Source of the DNA: Rhizomonospora bruguierae | Lineage (GTDB): Bacteria > Actinomycetota > Actinomycetes > Mycobacteriales > Micromonosporaceae | Assembly: GCF_018397995.1 (NCBI RefSeq) | Contig: NZ_BBQH01000023.1 | Location: 1-64,000 of the forward strand | Direction of reading: 5' to 3' | Length of the DNA: 64,000 nucleotides | Part shown: positions 7,108-16,025 of the stretch, piece by piece | How positions within the stretch are numbered: position 1 is the stretch's first letter | How the letters are laid out: each line of letters opens with the position of its first letter | The notes under the pieces: model-generated | Databases searched by the model: none | What the model was told of the DNA's origin: nothing | What the model saw: only the letters and a program-made list of their open reading frames with translations | Program-made: the position numbers and the translations under genes

Positions 7108-7716
7108 ATGCCGCACGACGCCGACGACCGACGCGCCCTGTTCCAACGGGTCGTCGACGACATCGTCGACCAGATCCGCACCGGCAAACTCGCCCCCGGC
7201 GACGTACTCCCCACCGCCCGGCGAATGGCCGACACCTACGGCGTCGCCTCCATGACCGCCCAACGCGCCCTACGCGAGCTGCAACACCGCGGCCTCACCT
7301 ACGCCGTCGTCGGCAAAGGCACCTTCGTCCACCCCCAGGCACCCCAACGCATCGGCACCGACGCCGACGGCCACCCCATCGGCGCGACGACCCAGACGCC
7401 GGTCATCGGCGACAACCCGGCACTCAACCGACGCCTCGCCCTCTACCTCCTGGAACGCGACCGCATCAGCGGCAAGATCGTCGACGCATTCATGAACAAG
7501 GACACCGCCGCCGCCTGGCAAGCCACCGAAGAACTCGCCACCCTCCAACAAGCACACACCGACCTCGCCGACGACCTCGCCGCATACGAAACCAACCTCG
7601 GACGAGCCGCCGCCAGCGAAGCGCCCGAGCCCGCCGAGCCGCCGACACCGAAGAAGGCACGCCGCAACCCGAAGGTGTACCCCAGCAGCCCGCCGCCGAC
7701 GGAACCACTGGGCTAA
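7108..7716 (+). CDS. GntR-family regulator (KorSA-like) of the integrative element
   Basis: A 202-residue protein. The winged-helix GntR DNA-binding domain is at residues about 8-75 (LFQRVVDDIVDQIRTGKLAP, VLPTARRMADTYGVASMTAQ, RALRELQHRGL, then the wing GKGTFV). A helical C-terminal region and a basic, Pro-rich tail (PKKARRNPKVYPSS) follow; no UTRA or FadR ligand domain is seen. Such regulators repress transfer and excision genes in pSAM2-type elements. It diverges from the minus-strand element genes and ends directly before composite repeat 3. Start ATG 7108 gives the normal GntR N-terminus. Confidence 0.8.
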   Translation: MPHDADDRRALFQRVVDDIVDQIRTGKLAPGDVLPTARRMADTYGVASMTAQRALRELQHRGLTYAVVGKGTFVHPQAPQRIGTDADGHPIGATTQTPVIGDNPALNRRLALYLLERDRISGKIVDAFMNKDTAAAWQATEELATLQQAHTDLADDLAAYETNLGRAAASEAPEPAEPPTPKKARRNPKVYPSSPPPTEPLG

Positions 7717-7738
7717 AAACTGCTTCACCTAATCAAGA

Positions 7739-8105
7739 CGGCCCGGCTACGCCGGGCCGCGCGCACGCGCTACAGCCGTTCCGGCCCGCGCGCACACGCC
7801 CACGCAACCAACCACCCCAACCCGCAAGACATGACGAGCACGGCAGGAGCCGTCGTCGGGCACCGGCCACGACGATCCCTTCACCGAGGCAAGCACCGCC
7901 GTGCTTCCGGGGATCGACGCCACGTCGCTACGCGCCGCGCCACCGGACAGCCATGTCGCTTTCAAAGCCATCCATAGATTTCCATGCGTACAATTTGATT
8001 GACAGCAGTCCTGACAGCAACGCAGGCGCACAACCACACCCACCAGGACACAACGAAGTGGCCCAGCTACTTTTGGCAGTTGCGCCACTCCATCATGTAG
8101 TAGAT
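7739..8105. repeat. Composite intergenic repeat, copy 3 (3' of RHS immunity gene)
   Basis: Same order as copies 1 and 2: GGCCCGGC/GCCGGGCC hairpin (7740-7758), GCGCGCACGCGCTA, and a core CGATCCCTTCACC ... TTCCGGGGATCGACGCCACG (about 7872-7925). It then has an AT-rich stretch, two TGACAGCA units (8000-8023) and a weaker version of the GTGGC...GCCAC hairpin just 3' of the immunity gene. It starts about 20 bp after the GntR gene ends. Confidence 0.75.
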
Positions 8106-8129
8106 CGTTAGACCTACCCTGCCGCGCCG

Positions 8130-8741
8130 CTAGAACCGCCTTGCCGCGAATTTCTCAGCGAATAAACGATACGACTTCGAATAGACGTCTGGGGCGTCAC
8201 CGATGCGGTCCAACTCCTGCTCGATTAGGGACTCTGCGTGCCGCCGGTCCCCGTTGATTGCGGCAACCAACGGAAGCACGAAAAGTTTCTGATTATCGAG
8301 CAGAAGCCCTGCGTCGGTGATGCCCGTCGAAAACGTATCCCAATTCGCCCACTTATCGATGAACGGCTGACCATAGCTGGCGACAGCCGTCGCCAAATCT
8401 TCCGCTATCGCGGTAAGGTCACCATCTGCCGGAAAGTTCCATTGCCCGAATGTGTTCTGAGGCATCAAGTAGCCTAGAGGCTTCGACACGCACGCGACCG
8501 GAGCCTTCCAATCAGCCAGGTCGACTAGCGCCTTCTCAAGTGGAACGTGCCTGACGCCCACCACCGGGTTGATCTGCAACTTAGCCGGTAGGGCCCATGT
8601 TGCCAGGTTCAGGCCGAGCCATCCGGTGACGTCTTTAACGTCCCGTGGCTGCAAGAGAATGCCACGTCGCTTCGGCACAAAGCCGTACCGCCTCAAGGCG
8701 GACGCGCAAGCGTCCTGGCTATCCTTCTCCAAGCTAGTCAT
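8130..8741 (-). CDS. Putative immunity protein for the RHS toxin
   Basis: A 203-residue cytoplasmic protein (MTSLEKDSQDACASALRRYG, FVPKRRGILLQP, ending FAEKFAARRF). The ~200-residue length and a pattern near the N-terminus recall DUF4304-type immunity proteins, but I cannot confirm that. The ATG at 8741 has AAGGGG eight bases upstream; a GTG at 8750 would overlap that site. It starts 17 bp after the toxin stop, the only one of the three toxin-immunity junctions here that does not overlap. Binding and inhibition of the RHS nuclease tip is inferred from order. Confidence 0.65.
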   Translation of the reverse strand: MTSLEKDSQDACASALRRYGFVPKRRGILLQPRDVKDVTGWLGLNLATWALPAKLQINPVVGVRHVPLEKALVDLADWKAPVACVSKPLGYLMPQNTFGQWNFPADGDLTAIAEDLATAVASYGQPFIDKWANWDTFSTGITDAGLLLDNQKLFVLPLVAAINGDRRHAESLIEQELDRIGDAPDVYSKSYRLFAEKFAARRF

Positions 8742-8758
8742 GTCAATCACCCCTTACG

Positions 8759-11700
8759 TCAGCAGTGAGGATAGCCGCCAAACCCTGCGATATTCACGCG
8801 TGTCGGCCCCAACGAGGTGCCAGCGAGGCCCGCCTTCTGGGCGTTCGGGCCATAGAAGGTCCCCCCATGCGTTTCGACCGCTGCATATCCGCCGCGAGCG
8901 CCCTGATTCTTTGTGAAGCCAGCCGAAGGGCCGTTCTTCGCATCGTAGACCGATAGCACACCATTCTTCTCGGCCACAACGTCGAATCGTACGTTGACGC
9001 CGTTCGCCGCTGTCATGCTGATCTCGGTGCCTCGAATCATGTATCCACGGGCTTGCAGGTCATTGATGAGCATCTGGGTGCCAGCGGCACCGGCGGCCGG
9101 ACCAGACGGTCCGCCCGTGTTGTGCACGAGGACCGGCGTGTCACCGGCGAGCACATAGTACGTGTGGTAGTCGGCGATGGTGAGGTCTTGCATGTTCTTG
9201 TCGCCACCGTACCTCACCACGCCGGTTACGGTGGCAACGCTGCTGCCAGCTGTTCTGAGCCGATCACCGACCCTCAAATCTCCTGCAAGCATCCAGCCCT
9301 GGGCGGAGAGGGACCAGAAGGGGTGGCGGTTGGTGGTGTGCAGCGTGGTTTGCTTACCGTCGTCCGTGGTGATCGTGAGGTCGGTCAGATCGCGGTCTTG
9401 GTTGTGGTGTAGTGCGACGACTTTGCCGGGTAGGTTGACGTCGGTTTCTTCGATGGCGGCAAGGACGAGGTCACCTTCGCGAATGTCCTTGATGGGCTTG
9501 GTGGACCCGTCGGCCATTAGTACTGGGGTGCTTGGGTCGAAGCTGTGTGTTACGCACGCTCGGGCGGTTTTGGTCGCGATCTCGACGGGGCCGGGCTTGA
9601 CTGGGGCAGCGGCGGGTGGTTTGGCGCCTTTGAATGGGAGTTTGACACCTGGTATGGCGATGGATGCAACTGTGAGCAGGAGGTTCGTGGTGCTGCGGGT
9701 GCCGCCCTCGACGTCTCCGCTACCGTAGCCGCTAATCGCGGAGGCGCCCAGGTCGTAGATACCCTTGACGAGCAGGAACGGCGCGCATGCGGTCATCTTG
9801 CATCCGTGCCAACCAACCAATCTCACGTTTTCCCAAAACCAGTCGGAGGTCGAGATTTCACCGGATTGGTAGCGCTCATTTACCGATCGGAAGTCGCGCA
9901 TTCCCTCAGTGATAGGACTGGTGACTGAACCGAATAGACCCTTGCCGAAATCCTTGCCGCCGCCGACGATGCCATCCCAGACCCGGCGTCCTGTACTTTT
10001 CTTCTTCTTGGGCGTTTCGTTCCCTACCCAGGGTGGGGGTGGGCAGGTGCCGCCGCAGCCGCCGCCGTCCTCGGCACGGGCCATGAGCCCGTCTGGGTCG
10101 GAGAAGGTGATGGGGTTGTTGGAGGCGTAGGCGTAGCCGTTCATCTGTTGCGGATCGGTGATGTCGAGGATGGGGTCGACGGTGATGAACCGGCCGGTGG
10201 TGGGGTCGTAGTCGCGGGCGCCGAGGTGGGTCAGGCCGGTGGTGGTGTTGGTGGGTTGGTTGAGGAAGCCGCGGTTGTCGATAGTGGAGATGTTCGGGCC
10301 GCGGTCCTGGCCGTAGGGGGTGAATTGCCGCCAGGTGGGTGTTTGGGCGGTGGAGTCGAGGTAGAGGGCTGGGGTGCCGTGCTGGTCGGCGATCATGAAG
10401 AGGTAGTTCGTCCCGCTGCCGTTGCGGATGGCGCTTCCGCCGCCGGGCAGGGTGTAGTAGCGGACGCCGGTGACGGTTTGGTTGGCGGTGTTGAGGGTGA
10501 GTTGTTGGCTGGGCAGGTAGAGGGTGGTGGTTCCGGGATCGTCTTTTTGCAGCAGCAGGTTTCCGTCGGCGTCGTAGATGTACGAGCTGTCGCCGTTGGT
10601 GCTGCCGGCGACGGATGTGAGGCGGCCGGCGTCGTCCCAGTTCAGGTTTTGGTCGCCTTGCTCCGGGGTCTTGCGGGTGAGGGTGTTGCCGGCTTCGTCG
10701 TAGCTGTAGGTGGTGGTGCCGGGTGTCGCACCAGTGGTGGAGGTGCTGGTGAGGGTGTGGGGTTGGTGGTCGCCGGCGCCGTCGTAGGTGTAGGTGGTGA
10801 CGGTGTCGGCGCCGCCGGTGAGGTCGTGTTTGGTCCGCTTGGTGCGGTTGCCGAGGACATCGATGTCCCATTCGGTCCAGTACGCGCTGGTGGGGCCGAG
10901 GCTGTCACCGACCATCGTGGAGTCGCTGCCGGTCGGGGTTGCGGCGCAGTCGTCGGTGGCAGTCCACACCGCGGTCAGCCGGCGCAGCGCGTCGTACTTG
11001 TTGCACTGGGTTTCGGTGGCCGTGGCGGATCCGAGGCGGGTACTGGTCTGGCGGAGGATGTTGCCGGCGAGGTCGTATGTGTAGGCCTGCTTGTCGACGT
11101 CCCTGGGAGTGCCGACCGCCCGGGTGATGAGCTGCTCGGTGAGCCAGCCGGTGTGCGGGTCGTAGGTGTTGGTGATGTAGCCCAGGTTGGGTGCTGCTCC
11201 GATGGTTTCCTGGTTCACCCGGCCGTAGGCGTCGTAGGTGGTGCCTTGGGCGTATCCGCTGATGTTGCCGCCGACCCGGTCGGGTAGGTCGAAGACGCTG
11301 GTGTACCCGTAGGTCAGGGTTTCGGCGGGCAGGGTGCCACCGGCGGGTAGTCCTTCGCGCAGTAGGAGGCCCTTTGTAGTGGTGTAGCTGCGGACGTAGG
11401 TGTACTTGCCGGCCAGGTTGCCTTCGACGGCGGGGATGGTGATGGTCTCGCCGGTGGAGGCGCCGAAGACGTTGAAGTTGTTCTGTTGCCGGACGTAGGC
11501 GTTGCCGCCGTAGAAGGCCGTGGCGGTGGTGAGCTTGCCGAGGGGGTATTTCATCCCGGCGACCGCGTTGTTGCTGTTGTCGTATACCCAGGCGGCGAGC
11601 CGGTTGTTGGTGCTCTGCGCGTTGGCTGGGCCGGTGTGCTGGCCGGTTCTGCGGTTGAGGGCGTCGTACGTATAGGAGATCGCCTTGCTGCGGGAGTCGG

Positions 11701-14700
11701 TGGTCTGGACGAGGTTGCCGTTGTTGTCGTAGCTCATGCCGGTGGTTCCGGCGTCCGGGTCGGTCCGGCTGGTGGCCCGGCCTAGGAGGTCGTAGGCGGT
11801 TGTCCAGGTGTTGTTCTGCGGGTCCGTGATCGTGGAATTGTTCCCGTGGCCGTCGTAGCCGTACCTGGTCACGGCAGTCGTTCCGCCACTCACCGAGAAG
11901 GTGCCGGTGAACGTGTTGCTCGGAGTGTTCACCGTCGGCGCGGCGGTATACTGCCGCAGCTCCGTGGTGCGCCCAAGGGGATCCGTAACGGTGGTCGCGG
12001 TGACCGCACCGGTCGGTGGGACGACGGTGGCGCGATCTCCGTTGTAGACGGTCGTCGTCTTGGACACCACGACGCCGTCTTTCGCCTTTTCGCTAATGAC
12101 GGTTCGGCCGAGGCCGTCGTAGGTGTAAAAGTCCTGATTCGGCACCGACTTATGCAGGTCCGCGGCGCTGACAGGCGTGGTGGTGGGCGTGGTGGTGTCG
12201 TCCCACCATCCGTTGTAGCGGCGGCTGACCCAGCCGCGGGTGTCGTAGAAGGTGTCGGTGACCATCCGGCCGCCCTGCGGCGTCATCTCCTGGGACTGCC
12301 GCGGCCGACCCTGCGCATCGTAGATACGCACCGTGGTGTAGTAGCCCGCGAAGTCGTTAAGCGTCTTGGTCGTCGACGAGGTGGGGCCGGTGTTGGACAC
12401 GGTGTAGGCGAAGGTGTAGTCGGCCGAGAGCGTCGTGGCGCGGGAGTTCAGCCAGACCGCCGTGACCCGTCCCAGCGCGTCATACCGCTGGGTGGTGACG
12501 ATCTCGTTGAGGTCTGTTGAGGTCAGGGTGAGGCCGCGCAGGGGATCGAGGGCGACGGACATGGTCTGGTTCAGGGGATTCGTCGTGGTGACGCCGGTGA
12601 CCAGCCCGACAGAGTTGGTGGTGTAGGTGGTCTCCGTCTTGTTGCCGTTCGCGTCGTAGGCCCCGGTCACGCGACCGGCGGAGTCGTATTCAGCCCGGCT
12701 GGTGGTGACGTACGCGTATGTCCCGCCGGAGTAGCCCACGGCCTCTTGGCTGAGGGTGACCAGCCCCCGGGTCGGAGCGTCGGTCTGGGGAAAGGATGTG
12801 TCGAAGTTTGGGTCGTCGTAGAACGTGCGTGTGCTTGAGATGACCTGGTCGGGTCGGTTTACCGTGCTGGGGGTGGTCAGCTTGTTGAGGATTCCGGGCA
12901 CGGATGCCGGTGATCCTTGGGTGAAGCCGCCGCAGGCGACCGACACGGTCTCGGTCTGGCTGGTGAGTCCGACCAGGTTCTTCGCGGTGTTCGCGGCCGC
13001 GTACGACACGGTCGTGCAGCTGCTGAACGCGGCGTCGACCGGGACGGTGTGGGTGTAGGTGTGTTTCAGCAGCCCGAATGTCGGTGACGTGATCGAGTCG
13101 TCGTAGGAGTTGTCAGTCTCAATGTACCGCCAGGTGGTCGTTCCGGTGCCGGTAACGGCTTGCCGGGTGAAGGACTCGACCGGTGCGATCGCGTTCGCCG
13201 TCAGCGCCTGCAACCCGGTGCGGGCACGCGTGGCGGTGGCGTCGGACACCCAGTAAGAGGTGATGGTCGATCGGTCGACTGGGCCGCCGTTTCCGACGTA
13301 CGACGTCGTCTCCAACGCCTCGCCGGCAAGCGCGTTGTGGTCGTCGTGTGTGCCGCCCTGAGAGTCGGTGACGAGGACCGCGGCGGTGTTGTTGTTGCGG
13401 GACATGCCGCGGTAGTAGGTGGTCTCGCTGAGCGTTTGAGGGTCGTTGACCCCATCACCCTGCAGGGTCCTAACCTTGGCGTAGCCGCGGAATTGGCCGT
13501 AGGTGCGGTACTTGGCCTTGACGACCTCGTTGTCGTCGAAGTGCCAGGCGGCGCCGCCCTGGTAGACGTAGCTGGTCGCCGTGGTGGGGGCTCCGCCGGT
13601 GGGGTCGGTGGCGGTGACTTTGGTGGCGGCGTACTTGTTGAACCAGTCCTTGAACGGGGTGGTGGCGCCTTCCGGGGTCCAGTACACCGGGTAGCAGGAC
13701 GAGGTGTTCGTGGCCGGGTCAAGCGTCACTGGCGCGGTGCAGGGGTTGGGCCGGCTGTAGGCGACCGTCGCCACGGAACCGGTCTCGTTGGTGATGCTCT
13801 CGATCCGGAAGCGGTTGAAGGCCGGCAGGCCGTCGGTGACGTTGTCGACCCGGTTCTGCAGCTTCACGCCGGTGAAGGTGGTGGCCGGCAGGGTGATGGG
13901 CGCGCTGGACCCGCCAGCGGTGGTGTCTGCCCCGGTACGGGTGATCGACGATAGCCACAGCGTTGGGGATGTGCCGTCACCGGTCGCGGGCAGTGTCTGG
14001 GTGAGGGCGTAGGAGTCCACGGTGACGTACGTCGCGGCCGAGGGCGAGTACTGCGCTGCGGTAATGCCCGTGAGCCGCACCGTTGAGAAGAACGATGCGC
14101 TGCGCGTGGGGCAGACCGTTGACGTGGTGCAGATTAGGTCGTAGGGCACGTCGGGCCAGTTGGCCTTGGTGGTGGCGCTCAGCGGGGTGCAGCTGGTGGC
14201 GATGCACCGGGGGCCGGTGGTGAAGGTGATCTTCGCGGCGGAGGTGCTGTAGGCGCCGCCGTCGGTAAAGCCGTAGTCGATGTGGTCGAGGTAGCTGTCG
14301 CGGACGTAGGTGCCGTTGAGTGCTCCGTTGTTCTGGCCGTACTTGTTGGTGTCCTGCTTGTAGTAGTAGGCCATGGCGTTGCCGTGGACGTCCTTGACGT
14401 AGTCGAGGTTCCACCGGTAGGCCATGGTGCACACCGATGCCGACCAGCCGTTGCTGCTGTAGCAGGGATCGCCGGCGTGCGGGGAGTAGACCGGGACGTA
14501 GTCGACGGAGTTGGTGGTGGGCTTTCCGCTGGACCAGCCGGTCAGCTGGTTTCGGCCGAACTCGAAGACGGTGCCGTCCCGCTGCGTCACCCGCCAGTAG
14601 TCGGTGTTGTAGGTTCCGCTGCCGTTGTTCGAGCCGGTGACGCGGGTGATGACCGAACCGTTGTCATCCTTCGGCTTGTACACCTTCTTCGTGGCGTCCC

Positions 14701-15766
14701 ACACCAGCGCGGCGGTGGATCCCTTGATCGACAGGGTCAGGATCTCCCCGTCGTAGCACTGATCGGTGGTTGCCACGGGTGCCGCGCTGCCGCCGGGCTC
14801 GTCTGCGCAGGAGGCGAACGTCTGCTCGACGTACGACTGCGGCGAGGACCAGCCGTCGCCGATCCATGACGACTGGGCCTGCGTCGAGGCGGTCTGCCCG
14901 TCGATGGAACCGGAGTCATAGGTCAGGGCTAGGTCGGGGACGAGACTGGACGGCGCCGGAGGGACTTGGACCGGGTAGGTGTAGGTAAACGAGCCGGTAC
15001 TGCTGCCTGCGCTCCACGACCCGGACGGTTTGAGCTCCGTCGCGGTGTAGGTGCCAGCCTCACCGCCACCCTCGGCGGCGGTTCCCACAGCGGCGACGAC
15101 CACGGTGGACCCCTGCTGCCCGGCGACCGGCGCTGACACGGCCTGGGCGCCGGGATCGTTGATGGACGTGAGAGGCGTCAACCGCTGACACGACGGGGTT
15201 TCAGGGGCGGTCAGGACACACGCGGGCAGCTGCACCAGGCCTAGCCGGCTACCGAAGTTCCCGCCGTAGGCCTCAGCAAACGTGCCGTAGTCCAGCCCGA
15301 CATGCAGGTCCTCAAGGGAGGAACCGGCGACGCTGAACAGCACACCCTTCACACCGGCCCGCTGGGCGGTGGCCTGGTCGTACACCTTCACTTCGAACGC
15401 GCCGGTGCTACGAGCACCGCTCGTCGAGGGCTGAACCCAGACGGGTGTGCCGGCGGCTCGCCGCTTGACCGCCGGGGCGGCGGAGCTTGGCGGGATACTG
15501 GCCCGGCTCGCGGCGGGCCAGGTGGTCCTGGTGGCTCGGTAGGGGTCACGGGCCTGGTCCCGCGGTTTCACAAACCGCGTCGGCAGGTTGTGCACGCCAC
15601 GGACCGCGCGGCCGGGATTCGCCGCGGGCGCCGGATGCAGTGACGGCCCCGGCGCGGCCACCGCGCCCGTCACAAACAGTTGGCTGCTGAAAACGGCCAG
15701 AACGACGGCGAAGGCCAGCCGCCGCGTCAGCTTCGTTGTGCCGCGAAAATCCCCGCGTTGCGACAT
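8759..15766 (-). CDS. Secreted YD-repeat/RHS polymorphic toxin with HINT and nuclease-like tip
   Basis: A 2335-residue protein. A Sec signal peptide (LTRRLAFAVVLAVFSSQLFV, cleavage near AVA-AP) is followed by a large N-terminal region with beta-propeller-like segments. YD repeats run over residues about 900-1700 (YDALGRVTAVW, YDLLGRATSRTDPDAG, YDADGNLLLQ), and the RHS core is near 1830-1895 (HLGARDYDPTTGRFITVDPI, then DPDG). The HINT domain runs from about residue 2070 (CVTHSFDPSTPVLMADGS, HPFW) to VLVHN. The tip is about 118 residues with RFDVV-x-YDAKNG-x-TKNQ, a PD-(D/E)XK-like pattern suggesting a DNase, ending GGYPHC. ATG 15766 has GAGGG before it. Released by HINT self-cleavage, it presumably kills neighbouring cells. 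Confidence 0.93.
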   Translation of the reverse strand: MSQRGDFRGTTKLTRRLAFAVVLAVFSSQLFVTGAVAAPGPSLHPAPAANPGRAVRGVHNLPTRFVKPRDQARDPYRATRTTWPAASRASIPPSSAAPAVKRRAAGTPVWVQPSTSGARSTGAFEVKVYDQATAQRAGVKGVLFSVAGSSLEDLHVGLDYGTFAEAYGGNFGSRLGLVQLPACVLTAPETPSCQRLTPLTSINDPGAQAVSAPVAGQQGSTVVVAAVGTAAEGGGEAGTYTATELKPSGSWSAGSSTGSFTYTYPVQVPPAPSSLVPDLALTYDSGSIDGQTASTQAQSSWIGDGWSSPQSYVEQTFASCADEPGGSAAPVATTDQCYDGEILTLSIKGSTAALVWDATKKVYKPKDDNGSVITRVTGSNNGSGTYNTDYWRVTQRDGTVFEFGRNQLTGWSSGKPTTNSVDYVPVYSPHAGDPCYSSNGWSASVCTMAYRWNLDYVKDVHGNAMAYYYKQDTNKYGQNNGALNGTYVRDSYLDHIDYGFTDGGAYSTSAAKITFTTGPRCIATSCTPLSATTKANWPDVPYDLICTTSTVCPTRSASFFSTVRLTGITAAQYSPSAATYVTVDSYALTQTLPATGDGTSPTLWLSSITRTGADTTAGGSSAPITLPATTFTGVKLQNRVDNVTDGLPAFNRFRIESITNETGSVATVAYSRPNPCTAPVTLDPATNTSSCYPVYWTPEGATTPFKDWFNKYAATKVTATDPTGGAPTTATSYVYQGGAAWHFDDNEVVKAKYRTYGQFRGYAKVRTLQGDGVNDPQTLSETTYYRGMSRNNNTAAVLVTDSQGGTHDDHNALAGEALETTSYVGNGGPVDRSTITSYWVSDATATRARTGLQALTANAIAPVESFTRQAVTGTGTTTWRYIETDNSYDDSITSPTFGLLKHTYTHTVPVDAAFSSCTTVSYAAANTAKNLVGLTSQTETVSVACGGFTQGSPASVPGILNKLTTPSTVNRPDQVISSTRTFYDDPNFDTSFPQTDAPTRGLVTLSQEAVGYSGGTYAYVTTSRAEYDSAGRVTGAYDANGNKTETTYTTNSVGLVTGVTTTNPLNQTMSVALDPLRGLTLTSTDLNEIVTTQRYDALGRVTAVWLNSRATTLSADYTFAYTVSNTGPTSSTTKTLNDFAGYYTTVRIYDAQGRPRQSQEMTPQGGRMVTDTFYDTRGWVSRRYNGWWDDTTTPTTTPVSAADLHKSVPNQDFYTYDGLGRTVISEKAKDGVVVSKTTTVYNGDRATVVPPTGAVTATTVTDPLGRTTELRQYTAAPTVNTPSNTFTGTFSVSGGTTAVTRYGYDGHGNNSTITDPQNNTWTTAYDLLGRATSRTDPDAGTTGMSYDNNGNLVQTTDSRSKAISYTYDALNRRTGQHTGPANAQSTNNRLAAWVYDNSNNAVAGMKYPLGKLTTATAFYGGNAYVRQQNNFNVFGASTGETITIPAVEGNLAGKYTYVRSYTTTKGLLLREGLPAGGTLPAETLTYGYTSVFDLPDRVGGNISGYAQGTTYDAYGRVNQETIGAAPNLGYITNTYDPHTGWLTEQLITRAVGTPRDVDKQAYTYDLAGNILRQTSTRLGSATATETQCNKYDALRRLTAVWTATDDCAATPTGSDSTMVGDSLGPTSAYWTEWDIDVLGNRTKRTKHDLTGGADTVTTYTYDGAGDHQPHTLTSTSTTGATPGTTTYSYDEAGNTLTRKTPEQGDQNLNWDDAGRLTSVAGSTNGDSSYIYDADGNLLLQKDDPGTTTLYLPSQQLTLNTANQTVTGVRYYTLPGGGSAIRNGSGTNYLFMIADQHGTPALYLDSTAQTPTWRQFTPYGQDRGPNISTIDNRGFLNQPTNTTTGLTHLGARDYDPTTGRFITVDPILDITDPQQMNGYAYASNNPITFSDPDGLMARAEDGGGCGGTCPPPPWVGNETPKKKKSTGRRVWDGIVGGGKDFGKGLFGSVTSPITEGMRDFRSVNERYQSGEISTSDWFWENVRLVGWHGCKMTACAPFLLVKGIYDLGASAISGYGSGDVEGGTRSTTNLLLTVASIAIPGVKLPFKGAKPPAAAPVKPGPVEIATKTARACVTHSFDPSTPVLMADGSTKPIKDIREGDLVLAAIEETDVNLPGKVVALHHNQDRDLTDLTITTDDGKQTTLHTTNRHPFWSLSAQGWMLAGDLRVGDRLRTAGSSVATVTGVVRYGGDKNMQDLTIADYHTYYVLAGDTPVLVHNTGGPSGPAAGAAGTQMLINDLQARGYMIRGTEISMTAANGVNVRFDVVAEKNGVLSVYDAKNGPSAGFTKNQGARGGYAAVETHGGTFYGPNAQKAGLAGTSLGPTRVNIAGFGGYPHC

Positions 15767-15859
15767 AACCACCCTCACTTGACCCGGCGTAGATCACGCC
15801 ACCAAGCGCGCGGCCAAGCGGCAGCAGCGGCGGCGAGCGGTCCACTCTCCCATCCACGG

Positions 15860-15874
15860 ATCACTCCGAGTGAT
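15860..15874. promoter_or_regulatory. 15-bp palindrome upstream of the RHS gene
   Basis: ATCACT-CCG-AGTGAT is a perfect dyad in the 259-bp region between the divergent RHS and LamG genes, about 95 bp upstream of the RHS start. The rest of the region (15767-16025) shows an AT-rich stretch near 15875-15950 likely to hold both promoters. The dyad could be a shared operator. Confidence 0.35.
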
Positions 15875-16025
15875 TACGATTTAACAACGAGCATGCACTA
15901 GAATCGGACATCGATGCATTTAATAGACCGAATAGGACCATCGTTGTGGCGCTCGTCACAACCTTCAATGTCTGGGGTTTGGTTAGCTGTCGGCTGTTCA
16001 TGACCGCAGCGCGACGGGGGACGAC

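Noticed and set aside
9906-10871. 321-residue minus-strand frame inside the RHS gene
   Set aside because: Arg/His/Pro-rich out-of-frame shadow of the RHS core region.
10148-11287. 379-residue + strand frame inside the RHS gene
   Set aside because: Gly/Val-rich antisense shadow; the minus-strand RHS frame carries clear YD and RHS motifs.
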